29,096 nt of DNA from positions 1-29,096 of the forward strand of contig CAZJIS010000018.1 in the NCBI GenBank assembly GCA_964546125.1, read 5' to 3'. Positions 1-6,907 of the stretch are shown one piece after another (the first letter of the stretch is position 1; the number at the start of each line of letters is the position of its first letter). The position numbers and the translations under genes are program-made. The notes below the pieces were generated by a model that worked only from the letters and a program-made list of their open reading frames with translations, was not told the DNA's origin and searched no databases. The DNA is from Phil1 sp964546125. GTDB lineage: Bacteria > Bacillota > Clostridia > Christensenellales > CAG-138.

Positions 1-347
1 TCGAGCGGGATGCCCGCGCGCTGCGCGGCGATGAGGGCGTTGACCACGCGGTCCACGTTGCCGCCGGCGAGATAATGCGCCTCGAGCTTGTTGAGCGAAA
101 TGGTAAGCCCGGCCTTGGTCGCTTTGATCATGGGGTTGATGATGCGGCTTGGCACGACCTTGCGGATGCGCATCGCCACGAGCTGAAAGATGCCGACCTT
201 AACGCCCGAGGCGGTGGCCGAGATCCAAAGCCCCAGGGGGACGAAGCTGAAGAAAATGGCGAAGAAGATGATCGCCGCCACGATGATAACCAGCGCGAGG
301 ATTGCGGCGCCCGCGCCGCTTCCGATTTCGAGCAGAACGTTAGGCAT
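1..347 (-). CDS. floA: Flotillin-like protein FloA, N-terminal part
   Basis: FloA is a membrane scaffold that organises functional membrane microdomains in Firmicutes. About 115 residues are visible; the gene runs off the left edge of the window. The protein starts with a hydrophobic segment (about residues 10-35) followed by the family's WISA.A.GVK core, the MRIRKVVPSRIINPMIKA stretch and LEAHYLAGGNVDRVVNALIAAQRAGI, which I recognise as close to Bacillus FloA (YqfA). The ATG at 345-347 is preceded by AAGGAGG seven bases upstream. It lies 88 bp downstream of nfeD on the same strand, the usual yqeZ-floA order, so the two are probably co-transcribed. The SPFH core and coiled coil of the full protein lie outside the window. 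Confidence 0.95.
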   Translation of the reverse strand, partial: MPNVLLEIGSGAGAAILALVIIVAAIIFFAIFFSFVPLGLWISATASGVKVGIFQLVAMRIRKVVPSRIINPMIKATKAGLTISLNKLEAHYLAGGNVDRVVNALIAAQRAGIPL

Positions 348-435
348 AATGGTTCCTCCTTATTTTATCGTTGTGTTCTGTGCGATTCGCCCGGCGCGGC
401 GGGCGGTTTTTGTTTTTTTATGCTTTGTGCGGCAC

Positions 436-945
436 TCACGCCTCAATGGGCTTGACGAGTACGCGCAGCCCCTCGACGCGCACAATGCGCACGCGCGCAC
501 CCTTCATGACGAACTCGCCCTCGGTCATAACATCGAGCCGCTGTTCGCCCACCGCAATCGTGCCCGAAGGACGCAGCGCGCTCAGCGCCGTTCCCTCCCG
601 CCCGACGAGCTGCTGCATTTTTTCACCCATCAGCGGGGTGGAAGTTTCCTCGATGCGCTCTTTGAGCACGATCGGGGAGCGGGAGATCAGCCCCCGCTTA
701 AAGGAGCGGTAGATGAAAAAGCCGGCGATCCCGATCACGATGAAGATGATTGCGAGCGTCACGGCGCCGTTGGCGAACGTATCCGCGCGCAGCACCACCG
801 CCGCGATGATCAACACAAGGCCGAGCAGACCCGGCACGCCGAGCCCCGGAGTGAACATTTCAAAAATCAGCAGCGAAAGCCCAAGCACCAGGCAAAGCGC
901 CGCCGCAAGATGCCACCCCATGATGTATTGCATTAAAAATTCCAC
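436..945 (-). CDS. NfeD-family membrane protein (YqeZ-like partner of FloA)
   Basis: Short-form NfeD protein of 169 residues, the usual partner of flotillin-like proteins. Membrane segments are visible at about residues 12-30, 35-53 and 60-80. A soluble C-terminal OB-fold-like domain follows (about 112-167) with the typical pattern G.EG.A...LRPSG.I..G..R.DV.TEGEF...G..V.I..VEG. The start is GTG at 943-945: AAGGAGGG lies seven bases upstream, while the internal ATG codons lack a ribosome binding site. floA follows directly downstream. Family knowledge suggests membrane-microdomain or envelope-stress roles; the exact biochemical role of NfeD is unsettled. Confidence 0.9.
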   Translation of the reverse strand: MEFLMQYIMGWHLAAALCLVLGLSLLIFEMFTPGLGVPGLLGLVLIIAAVVLRADTFANGAVTLAIIFIVIGIAGFFIYRSFKRGLISRSPIVLKERIEETSTPLMGEKMQQLVGREGTALSALRPSGTIAVGEQRLDVMTEGEFVMKGARVRIVRVEGLRVLVKPIEA

Positions 946-969
946 GATCCGACCCTCCTTTCAAGGTTT

Positions 970-1000
970 ATTATATCACCCTGCGCGCATGCGAATGCAA
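970..1000 (-). promoter_or_regulatory. Candidate sigma-A promoter of nfeD-floA
   Basis: On the minus strand a TATAAT box (970-975) is preceded by TG one base upstream, making an extended -10 (TGATATAAT). A TTGCAT -35 candidate lies 19 bp upstream (995-1000). The spacer is long, but the extended -10 compensates. The predicted start falls about 20 bp before the GTG of nfeD. Confidence 0.6.
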
Positions 1001-1012
1001 CGCGGCCGCAAA

Positions 1013-1690
1013 CTAATAAAGAAGAAACACATGCGCGTTGAACCACTCGCCAAAGCCGAAGTCGAATTTGGGCAAGATTCCAAGGTGCATCAGCTTCACC
1101 AGCAGCACCCACACGAGCGCGACCGTGAGCAGCGCAAGGCCGAAAATGAGAAGGACGATCAAAGGCCCGGGTTTTTTTTCATCGTCTTCATCCTCCTCCT
1201 CCTGGTCGAAGAGTGCGGGCGCATCGTCCCACTCCGCCGCAGTGTCCGGCGCGCTCGGGCCGAAAAGGCCGGCCTCGGTCGCTTCCCACTCATGCAAAAA
1301 CGCTTCGTTGCGCGCCAAAGCAGGCGCGCTTTCGCCGGCCGCAGCAGGGGCCGCCTGCAAGGAGGCGAACGTTCCGCCGGCGGAGGGCGCGTCAAGCTCG
1401 CGCATGGTTTCATCGACAAGCCGCGCAAAGAACAGGTCCTCGCTGCAGCAGGCGTCCGTCAGGCGCATGAGCTGGGCGTCGACATCCTCTTCAAGCATGC
1501 CCTTGGCGGCGAGCAGCGCGGTTTCGGCGACAACCCGCCGCGTGACGCGCTTTGCTTCGGTTTCTTCGCCGGTGAAGGCGAGCGCCCTGTCGTAAATGGG
1601 CTTGGCGTAAAGCGTGAGGAACGCCCGGAGCTCGCGGCGATCCCCTCCGTTGAGGAGTTTGACCATTTCAGGCGTGACAGCGTTTGCCAT
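1013..1690 (-). CDS. Membrane protein with a sigma-70 region 2-like N-terminus, function unknown
   Basis: A 225-residue protein, not a recognised named family. The ATG at 1688-1690 is chosen because GGAAGGGA lies upstream and a good promoter sits just beyond it; in-frame upstream codons would run through that promoter and into the divergent gene. Residues 8-55 (LLNGGDRRELRAF, YAKPIYDRALAFTGEETEAKRV) resemble the start of ECF sigma factors (L..GD..AF..LY...VY..AL..TGD..DAE), but the usual acidic pattern is replaced by basic residues (KRVTRRVV) and no region 4 follows. An Ala-rich linker (100-160) and an acidic run (DQEEEDEDDE, 162-171) lead to one membrane segment (about 177-199) and a short external tail. 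The topology suggests a cytosolic N-terminal domain tethered to the membrane. It is divergent from a DUF3298-like lipoprotein. The sigma resemblance is by eye only. Confidence 0.75.
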   Translation of the reverse strand: MANAVTPEMVKLLNGGDRRELRAFLTLYAKPIYDRALAFTGEETEAKRVTRRVVAETALLAAKGMLEEDVDAQLMRLTDACCSEDLFFARLVDETMRELDAPSAGGTFASLQAAPAAAGESAPALARNEAFLHEWEATEAGLFGPSAPDTAAEWDDAPALFDQEEEDEDDEKKPGPLIVLLIFGLALLTVALVWVLLVKLMHLGILPKFDFGFGEWFNAHVFLLY

Positions 1691-1721
1691 AAAATACGCA
1701 TCCCTTCCATTCTTTGATGTC

Positions 1722-1751
1722 ATTATACAATCGAACCCCTGCCCTATGCAA
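1722..1751 (-). promoter_or_regulatory. Sigma-A promoter of the sigma-like membrane protein
   Basis: On the minus strand TTGCAT (1746-1751), an 18-bp spacer and a perfect TATAAT (1722-1727) lie about 30 bp before the ATG at 1690. This supports the short form of the gene rather than longer in-frame extensions. Confidence 0.7.
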
Positions 1752-1781
1752 CGGATAGAGCCGATGTTACAAAGAATTCGG

Positions 1782-1808
1782 TTGTAAGGCGCGCCGGGTT
1801 GTGATAAG
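1782..1808 (+). promoter_or_regulatory. Weak candidate promoter of the divergent lipoprotein gene
   Basis: TTGTAA (1782-1787), a 15-bp spacer and GATAAG (1803-1808) preceded by TG. The spacing is short and the boxes are imperfect. If real, transcription would begin within a few bases of the ATG at 1817, which would fit the absence of any Shine-Dalgarno sequence there. Confidence 0.25.
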
Positions 1809-1816
1809 TTGTATGC

Positions 1817-3139
1817 ATGAAAACGCATGCAAAACGGCTGATCGCGGCGCTGACCGCGCTGTTTTTCACAGCCCTTGCCGCAGGCTGCGCGGGGCTTGCT
1901 TTCCCTTTGCCCGGCGGGAACACAAACGCGCCCGAAACGCCGCCCGCCGCGCAAACGCCCGGCCCCGCCTCCCCCGAAACGCCCTCCGGACCGGAGGGGG
2001 ACGCTTCGCAGGAGTTCCTCACCGAGGCTTCGGGCGTGACAATCCTCGAAAAGACCGTGCTCTACCCCGAGGACGCGGCCGAGGCCGAGGCGGACTTTCG
2101 CCTCGACTATGCGCTGCCGGCCTTTGATGAAAGATTCCCCGCCGCCGCGGCGATGAACGAGCAGGTCGCGCTCTATGAGGACGAGCTTCTCGAGCGCGTG
2201 CGCGAGGAGCGCCTGCCCTTTGCGGATGCGGCTGCGGGCGGCGCGCAGGCCCACACGCGCGTCGAGTGCCGCGTGGCGCGCGCGGGCGGTTATGTGAACG
2301 TTTACCTCTATGAATACACGAGCTTTGGCGGCGCGCAAGAGGCGCTGCCGCGCATCCTCGTGCTCGGGCCGGACGGGGCGCGCGCCTCGCTCGCATCCGC
2401 AACGGGCGTTTATGATGTGGAACCGCTTGCCGCGCAGCAGGTGTTCAACCTGATCGACGCGAACCGCAGCGCCTACTTTGGCGACCTTACGCTCGACGAT
2501 ATCCCGATCGCGCTTGACCTGTATGCCGGCTTTTTTGTGACCGATGAGGGATACGGCCTCGCCGCCGCCCCCGGCACGCTCGCGCCCGAGGAAGAGGGCA
2601 TCCTCGTATTTCTCATCGACCGCGAGGCGTTCTACCCGCAGGTGGTCGGCAACGTCCTCTCGATTGAAGAATACGAGGCCGTCCGCGGCCCGCTCGACGC
2701 GCTCGCCGCCGCCTGCGCGCAGGACTATGCGGGCTTTAGCGATTCCTCACCCGGCGCATTCGCGGCGACCGCTTTTCTAACCCGCCTCATGACCACCGGC
2801 GCGGAAGAGGGGCCTTTTGTTTCCATTCCGCAAGCGGAGTATGAGCGCGCCTACGAAACCTATTTTTCCGGCCCGTTCCCGGCGGATTTTGCCGAGGCGG
2901 GCGACGGCACGTTCCTCGAAGGCGGGCATTACATGCTGCCCGTTCACCCGCGCAGTCCGTGGGCGCTGCGCATCGACCGGGCCGTGCGCACCGAAGCGGG
3001 CCTCATCCTCTACGGCATGATCTTCTACGGCGTGCCGGGCACTTCCGCCGCGGGCGAACTCGCTGCGGCGACGGTGACGCTTATAAAAAACGGCGCGTCG
3101 CCCACCGGTTACCGCTTCGAATCGCTGGAGCTAAGATGA
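1817..3139 (+). CDS. Lipoprotein with DUF3298/RsiV-like features, function unknown
   Basis: A 440-residue exported lipoprotein. Signal peptide at residues 1-23 with lipobox LAAGC (Cys24), then a Pro/Thr/Glu-rich linker to about residue 60. The region from about 75 to 200 resembles the DUF4163/DUF3298 arrangement found in RsiV and PdaC: a strand with LDYALPAFDE, a helix with MNEQVALYEDELLERVREE, then HTRVECRVARAGGYVNVYL and YEYTSFGGAQEALPR. This is a by-eye match and a database check is lacking. The C-terminal half (about 240-440) is not recognised. No Shine-Dalgarno is visible before the ATG, but the signal peptide fixes this start. It is monocistronic, with a terminator about 40 bp after the stop, and is divergent from the sigma-like membrane protein. 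In B. subtilis RsiV this type of domain senses lysozyme outside the cell; whether that holds here is unknown. Confidence 0.8.
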   Translation: MKTHAKRLIAALTALFFTALAAGCAGLAFPLPGGNTNAPETPPAAQTPGPASPETPSGPEGDASQEFLTEASGVTILEKTVLYPEDAAEAEADFRLDYALPAFDERFPAAAAMNEQVALYEDELLERVREERLPFADAAAGGAQAHTRVECRVARAGGYVNVYLYEYTSFGGAQEALPRILVLGPDGARASLASATGVYDVEPLAAQQVFNLIDANRSAYFGDLTLDDIPIALDLYAGFFVTDEGYGLAAAPGTLAPEEEGILVFLIDREAFYPQVVGNVLSIEEYEAVRGPLDALAAACAQDYAGFSDSSPGAFAATAFLTRLMTTGAEEGPFVSIPQAEYERAYETYFSGPFPADFAEAGDGTFLEGGHYMLPVHPRSPWALRIDRAVRTEAGLILYGMIFYGVPGTSAAGELAAATVTLIKNGASPTGYRFESLELR

Positions 3140-3179
3140 CGAGGGTCGGCTGACGATTTTCGATTATGCAGATAATAAG

Positions 3180-3208
3180 CGGCATCCCGTTTGAAGGGAT
3201 GCCGTTTT
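3180..3208 (+). terminator. Rho-independent terminator after the lipoprotein gene
   Basis: Perfect 9-bp stem CGGCATCCC (3180-3188) / GGGATGCCG (3196-3204) with a 7-base loop, followed by TTTTAATTT. Confidence 0.85.
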
Positions 3209-3237
3209 AATTTGACTTAATGCTTCGCAAGCGTTTT

Positions 3238-3279
3238 TCAGGGCAAGGCTCCTAAGCGGGATTGCGGGGGCGGCGGCCC
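3238..3279. repeat. Degenerate intergenic repeat, copy 1
   Basis: The stretch AGGGCAAGGCTCCTAAGCGGG followed by ATTG and a GGGGGCGGCG run closely resembles 23469-23512. Both copies lie in the gap between two convergent genes. This copy is the more degenerate one and its hairpins are imperfect. It may act as a terminator for the zur operon, which has no classical one. Confidence 0.45.
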
Positions 3280-3287
3280 GGCGTTTT

Positions 3288-3719
3288 TTACCGTTCCATC
3301 CCCCTGCAATCCGGGCAGCGCCCGTAGACCACGAGCTTATGACCGCTCACCGAGTAACCCGTTTCGCGCGCGAGCTGCGCTTCGTAACCCGCGAGCGGGC
3401 AGCGCTCGAGCGGGACGATGCGGCGGCAGTCGAGGCAGATGAGGTAGTGCCGGTGCGCCGCGCGGCTGTACTCGAAGAACGTGCGCGGGTCACCGGGGAT
3501 AGTGAGCTTCGCGGCGAGGTTTTTTTCGCACAGCGCCTCGAGGATGCGATAGACCGTCGACAAGTTCGCCGAAACCCCGCGCTCCCGCAGGGCGAGGTAG
3601 ATTTCCTCCACCGCAAGCGGCGCGGCGCTGCCCTCGAGCACCTCAAGCACGCTCAAGCGCGGCTTGGTGCCGCGCAGGCCGCAGCGGGCAAGCTCGCCCG
3701 AAATATCCGCGCGCTTCAT
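3288..3719 (-). CDS. zur: Fur-family repressor, probably zinc-responsive Zur
   Basis: A 143-residue Fur/Zur/PerR-type regulator. The N-terminal winged helix (about 5-80) includes LRGTKPRLSVLEVL and the recognition region ANLSTVYRILEAL. The C-terminal half carries HRHYLICLDC (His89, His91, Cys95, Cys98) and a second CxxC (Cys135, Cys138), matching the structural zinc site of the family, with more metal-site candidates such as His127. It is the last gene of the znuA-znuC-znuB-zur operon, and its ATG overlaps the znuB stop by four bases (ATGA), so it is translationally coupled. Within this broad family the Zur assignment comes from context; PerR or Fur is the alternative. It would repress its own operon through the dyad at 6275-6293. 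Confidence 0.88.
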   Translation of the reverse strand: MKRADISGELARCGLRGTKPRLSVLEVLEGSAAPLAVEEIYLALRERGVSANLSTVYRILEALCEKNLAAKLTIPGDPRTFFEYSRAAHRHYLICLDCRRIVPLERCPLAGYEAQLARETGYSVSGHKLVVYGRCPDCRGMER

Positions 3720-4573
3720 GAGGCGGCCCCCTCTCCCCCGCGCCGCAGGTTTGTTTTGCCCTTTACGCGTTCAGAAAAAGCCCGAATTGCAAAGAGGAGA
3801 AAATAGCAAACAGCCGAGATGATCACGATCGCCGCGCCCGATGCGACGTTGAGCGCATAGGAGGCCCAAAGCCCCGAAACGCAGAAGAACGCGCCAAAGA
3901 GCACCGAATAGATCATGCGCCTTTTAAGGTCGTTTGTTAAAAGGGCGGCGGAGGCCGCAGGCGCGCTCAAAAGGGCAATGACAAGCACGATGCCGACGAC
4001 GCGGATGAGGGCGACAATCGTCAGGGCGACGAGCAAGAGAAGCAAATATTCGAGCACCGTTGTGCGCACGCCAAGGATTGCCGCGAACTCCTCATCAAAA
4101 AGATACGCTTTCCAATCGTGAAAAAGGGCGGCGACGGTGAACGTCACCACGAACGCGACCGCGCCCGCGAGGATGAGGTCGGTGTTGGTCACAGAGAGGA
4201 TGCCGCCGAAAAGATAGGATGTGAGATCCGGCGGGTAGCCGGGCATGAGGCCGATGAACAGCACGCCAAGCGCCATGCCCAGCGACCAGAAAAGCCCCAC
4301 GATCACATCCGCGCGCGCGCCGCCGCGGCGCTTGATGTAGCCGATGCCGAACGCCGAGAGGACCGCGAAGAGAAACGCGCCGAAAATCGGCTCGAAGCCG
4401 AGCAAGTAGCCAAGGCCCACGCCGCCATAAGAAGTGTGGGCGATGCCGCCGCTCATCATCACGAGCTTTTTTTCAATGACGATCACGCCCATGATGCCGC
4501 ACACGAGGCTTGCAAGCAGGCCCGCAAACAGCGCGTTCCTCAAAAATTGATACTGGATGAGCGCTTCAAACAC
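3716..4573 (-). CDS. znuB: Zinc ABC transporter permease ZnuB
   Basis: Integral membrane subunit of the ABC-3 family (ZnuB/MntB/TroC), 285 residues with about eight hydrophobic segments. Family hallmarks are the N-terminal QYQFLRNALFAGLLASL, the cytoplasmic GGIAHTSYGGVGLG segment and VVGIVLVIALLSAPAASA. The start is taken as GTG at 4571-4573: AAAGGAGA lies five bases upstream, whereas the in-frame ATG at 4600 lacks a site and would lengthen the overlap. With GTG the gene overlaps the znuC stop by eight bases. Zinc rather than manganese is inferred from the Zur-like gene, the operator and the SOD neighbour. Confidence 0.9.
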   Translation of the reverse strand: MFEALIQYQFLRNALFAGLLASLVCGIMGVIVIEKKLVMMSGGIAHTSYGGVGLGYLLGFEPIFGAFLFAVLSAFGIGYIKRRGGARADVIVGLFWSLGMALGVLFIGLMPGYPPDLTSYLFGGILSVTNTDLILAGAVAFVVTFTVAALFHDWKAYLFDEEFAAILGVRTTVLEYLLLLLVALTIVALIRVVGIVLVIALLSAPAASAALLTNDLKRRMIYSVLFGAFFCVSGLWASYALNVASGAAIVIISAVCYFLLFAIRAFSERVKGKTNLRRGGEGAAS

Positions 4574-5348
4574 AGCAGTCTCCTTTCCCGTGCCCGCCAT
4601 GCTCTTTCAACACGCGATGGGGCACGCCGTGGGCGATGAGGTCGACCGGGCAGCCGTAAAGGGCGTTGACCGCATTTTCGTTGAGCTCCGGCTCGCCGTG
4701 GTAAACGAGGCTCCCGTTGAGGCAGGCAAGCCGCCGCACCTGCGAGGAAACGGCGAGCAGGTCGTGCGTGACGAGGATGATGGTCATCTCCCGGTTGAGT
4801 TCAAAAAGCAGCTCGTAGATCTGCGCGCGCGCGGCGGCGTCCACGCTCGCGGTCGGCTCGTCGAGCAGCAAAAGCCTGGGTTCGACCGCCAGCGCACGGG
4901 CGATGAGCATGCGCTGGAATTCGCCGCCCGAAAGATCGGAAATGCGGCGCTTGGCAAGCGCGGACAGCCCCACGCGCTCGATAAGGGCGCGCGCCGTTTC
5001 CCGGTCGCGCCCGGTGTAGGCAAAAAACGGCGCAAGGCCCTTCGGGAGCCGCCCGGAGAGCACGACGTCGGTGAGGGTGATGGGGAAGCGCTTATCGACC
5101 GACGCGAACTGCGGCACATACCCGACCGGCGCGCGCCCGCCGCCCGGCTTTTTGCCAAACACCTCCACCGTGCCGGAGGTGGGCGCGATGAGGCCCAAAA
5201 TGGCCTTGAGAAGCGTCGATTTGCCGCCGCCGTTCGGCCCGATGATGCCAAGGTATTCGCCCTCCCCGACATCGAGGCACACGTCGGTGAGCGCGGCCGT
5301 GCGGCCGTAGAACACCGAGAGGCCTTCGATATGCACCGCCGCGCTCAT
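4566..5348 (-). CDS. znuC: Zinc ABC transporter ATP-binding protein ZnuC
   Basis: Complete 260-residue ABC ATPase. Walker A GPNGGGKST (37-45), Q-loop near YVPQF (Q80), signature LSGGEFQR (139-146), Walker B LLLLDEP (159-165) and H-loop VTHD are all present, so it should be active. SVDKRFPITLTDVVLSGR is typical of metal-type ABC-3 ATPases. The ATG overlaps the znuA stop by four bases (ATGA), with GAGG upstream. The last 25 residues are rich in His and Cys (HGVPHRVLKEHGGHGKGDCC), an unusual potential metal-binding tail beyond the normal fold. Confidence 0.92.
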   Translation of the reverse strand: MSAAVHIEGLSVFYGRTAALTDVCLDVGEGEYLGIIGPNGGGKSTLLKAILGLIAPTSGTVEVFGKKPGGGRAPVGYVPQFASVDKRFPITLTDVVLSGRLPKGLAPFFAYTGRDRETARALIERVGLSALAKRRISDLSGGEFQRMLIARALAVEPRLLLLDEPTASVDAAARAQIYELLFELNREMTIILVTHDLLAVSSQVRRLACLNGSLVYHGEPELNENAVNALYGCPVDLIAHGVPHRVLKEHGGHGKGDCCV

Positions 5349-6220
5349 TGCAGCGCCTCGCGGAGCGCATCCGCCATCAAAAGGAGGTTGTCCATATATT
5401 CGGCCGAGAGCGGCGAGAGCATCACCGCGCGCCCCTGAAGCTCCGCGGCAAACGCCTCGGCTTGCCGGCCCGCCGTCTCTTCCTGATAGAATATGACGCG
5501 GATGTTCTGCGTTTTCGCAAAATCAACGACTTCCTGCATATGCCGCGCGGTCGCTTCCTTGCCCTCCTCCTCGAGGGCGAGCATGACGAGGCCGTAATCA
5601 TCCGCAAAATAGCCGAACGCCGGGTGATAGGCGATGAAGGTGCGCTGCGCAAGCCCGTCGAGCTTTTCGTGAATGGCCGCGTCAAGCGCGTCGAGCCGCT
5701 CGCCGTACGCTTTGGCATTTGCAAAAAACGTTTCCGCATGTTCCGGATAGAGCGCGCCCATCTCGCGGGCGATAGCCCCGACCATCACCTTCACGCGGCG
5801 CGGCGAGAGCCAAATGTGCAGATCCGCCTCGCCGTTTTCAAACGTGAGCGGGGCGTAGGTTTCGTTCACTTCATTTTGCAGACGCACGAGTTTGGTGTTT
5901 TCTCCGATGCCCCCGAGGATGAAATTCTCCTCCGCCGGCATGCCGATCGCAAAATACACGGCCGCCGCGCCGAGGTTTTGCATCTGCGCGGGCGCGGGTT
6001 CATAGGTTTCGGGGCTCGCGCCCGGCGGCACCATGACGACGACCTCGACAAGCCCGCCGCACACGGCTTCGACAAACGTTTTTTGCGGCATGATGGTCAC
6101 GGCGGCGACGGGCTTGCCGCCCGGCGTGCCCGCAGGCTCCATTTGGCGCGCGCAGCCCGCGAGGGCCGCCGCCAAGAGCGCAAGCGCGGCGATGCGCGCG
6201 ATATTCTTTTGACCGAACAT
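5345..6220 (-). CDS. znuA: Zinc-binding lipoprotein ZnuA
   Basis: Solute-binding protein of the ZnuA/TroA family (cluster A-I), 291 residues. Signal peptide with lipobox LAGC (ALAGCARQ) and the family features VVVMVPPGASPETYEPAPAQM, DLHIWLSPRR, YHPAFGYFADDYGL and a C-terminal VIFYQEETAGRQAEAFA. The metal ligands appear shifted: the first His of classical ZnuA (PxxDPHxYEP) is replaced by PETYEP here, while the HIW and YHPAFGY histidines are kept. The ATG at 6218-6220 has GGGAGGA nine bases upstream; longer in-frame versions run through the operator and promoter. First gene of the operon. Confidence 0.92.
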   Translation of the reverse strand: MFGQKNIARIAALALLAAALAGCARQMEPAGTPGGKPVAAVTIMPQKTFVEAVCGGLVEVVVMVPPGASPETYEPAPAQMQNLGAAAVYFAIGMPAEENFILGGIGENTKLVRLQNEVNETYAPLTFENGEADLHIWLSPRRVKVMVGAIAREMGALYPEHAETFFANAKAYGERLDALDAAIHEKLDGLAQRTFIAYHPAFGYFADDYGLVMLALEEEGKEATARHMQEVVDFAKTQNIRVIFYQEETAGRQAEAFAAELQGRAVMLSPLSAEYMDNLLLMADALREALQ

Positions 6221-6249
6221 AGGGTATCCTCCCGGTTTGAGCTTGGCAA

Positions 6250-6262
6250 AACGCAAAGCGTT
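6250..6262. promoter_or_regulatory. Second small dyad in the znuA leader
   Basis: AACGC-AAA-GCGTT, a 5-bp inverted repeat with a 3-bp centre. It shares the GCAAAGC core with the larger dyad 12 bp away, so it could be a weaker binding half of the same operator region. Confidence 0.3.
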
Positions 6263-6274
6263 CCGCCCGTTATT

Positions 6275-6293
6275 GCAAATGCTTTGCATTTGC
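6275..6293. promoter_or_regulatory. Probable Zur operator (19-bp palindrome)
   Basis: Perfect inverted repeat GCAAATGC-TTT-GCATTTGC (arms 6275-6282 and 6286-6293). It lies immediately downstream of the -10 box of the znuA promoter, over the expected first transcribed bases, where a bound repressor would block initiation. Size and symmetry fit Fur-family sites, but the sequence is not the classical Bacillus Zur box, so the link to Zur is inference. Confidence 0.65.
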
Positions 6294-6300
6294 ATTCTGC

Positions 6301-6329
6301 ATTGTACGGCGAACGCCGCGGCCTGTCAA
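6301..6329 (-). promoter_or_regulatory. Near-consensus sigma-A promoter of the znuA-znuC-znuB-zur operon
   Basis: On the minus strand a perfect TTGACA (6324-6329), a 17-bp spacer and TACAAT (6301-6306). Such a strong promoter next to an operator fits an operon that is silent in the presence of metal and fully on in starvation. Confidence 0.85.
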
Positions 6330-6363
6330 GCGCATATTGTAAAGAAAAAGAGGTTTTATAGCT

Positions 6364-6846
6364 ATGCCGCATGCGATGAACCATTCCTTTCTTTTGCCTT
6401 TGGGCAGGCCTTTCGCGCGCGCCGCCGTCTCGGGCGATCCTGCGCACCCCGAGCTCCATGGCCGCGTGGAGTTTTTTGCTTCGGGCAAAGGCACGCTGAT
6501 GACGGCCGTGTTCGAGGGCCTTCCCTTTGACGCCGCGCCCTGCGCGCCCAACATCAACGCCTTCCACATCCACACGGGCGGCGCGTGCACGGGGAACCCG
6601 GCGTTTGCGGATGCGCTCGGGCATTACGACCCCGGCCGCTGCCCCCACCCCGCCCACGCGGGCGATCTGCCGCCGCTTTTTTCAAACCACGGCTTTGCGT
6701 TTCAAGCTTTCTACACCGAGCGCTTCACGCCCGAAGAGGTCGTCGGCAGGACCGTGATCGTGCATGCCATGCGCGATGATTTTTCGAGCCAGCCCGCGGG
6801 GGACGCGGGTGCGCGCGTTGGCTGCGGCGTGATCGTGCGCGCATAG
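6364..6846 (+). CDS. sodC: Cu/Zn superoxide dismutase-like protein, no signal peptide
   Basis: A 160-residue Cu/Zn SOD that disproportionates superoxide. The ligand set can be read off: FHIH (His68, His70), GHYDP (His87, bridging), HPAHAGD (His95, His98, Asp101) and VIVH (His134). The disulfide cysteines Cys75 and Cys154 and the catalytic arginine Arg151 (GARVGCGV) are also present. The protein begins MPHAMNHSF with no signal peptide or lipobox, so it appears cytosolic, unlike most bacterial SodC proteins. AAGAGG lies ten bases before the ATG. It is divergent from znuA across 143 bp that contain the probable Zur operator, so its expression may respond to zinc. Confidence 0.92.
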   Translation: MPHAMNHSFLLPLGRPFARAAVSGDPAHPELHGRVEFFASGKGTLMTAVFEGLPFDAAPCAPNINAFHIHTGGACTGNPAFADALGHYDPGRCPHPAHAGDLPPLFSNHGFAFQAFYTERFTPEEVVGRTVIVHAMRDDFSSQPAGDAGARVGCGVIVRA

Positions 6847-6856
6847 GCGCAAGCCT

Positions 6857-6889
6857 AAAAACGGCCTCCGCCCGAAAAGCGGAAGCCGT
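6857..6889 (-). terminator. Terminator of the luxE-luxC-tilS-hpt-hydrolase run
   Basis: Stem arms ACGGCCTCCGC (6861-6871) and GCGGAAGCCGT (6879-6889) with one mismatch and a 7-base loop. On the minus strand it is followed by TTTTTA. It lies between convergent genes and may also stop sodC transcripts, though the plus-strand side has no T run. Confidence 0.75.
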
Positions 6890-6907
6890 GCGTAAACCGA
6901 TTCGCAG

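Noticed and set aside
1013..2338. 441-codon minus-strand frame extending the sigma-like protein upstream
   Set aside because: The extension crosses a clear promoter (1722-1751) and the divergent lipoprotein gene; the ATG at 1690 has its own ribosome binding site.
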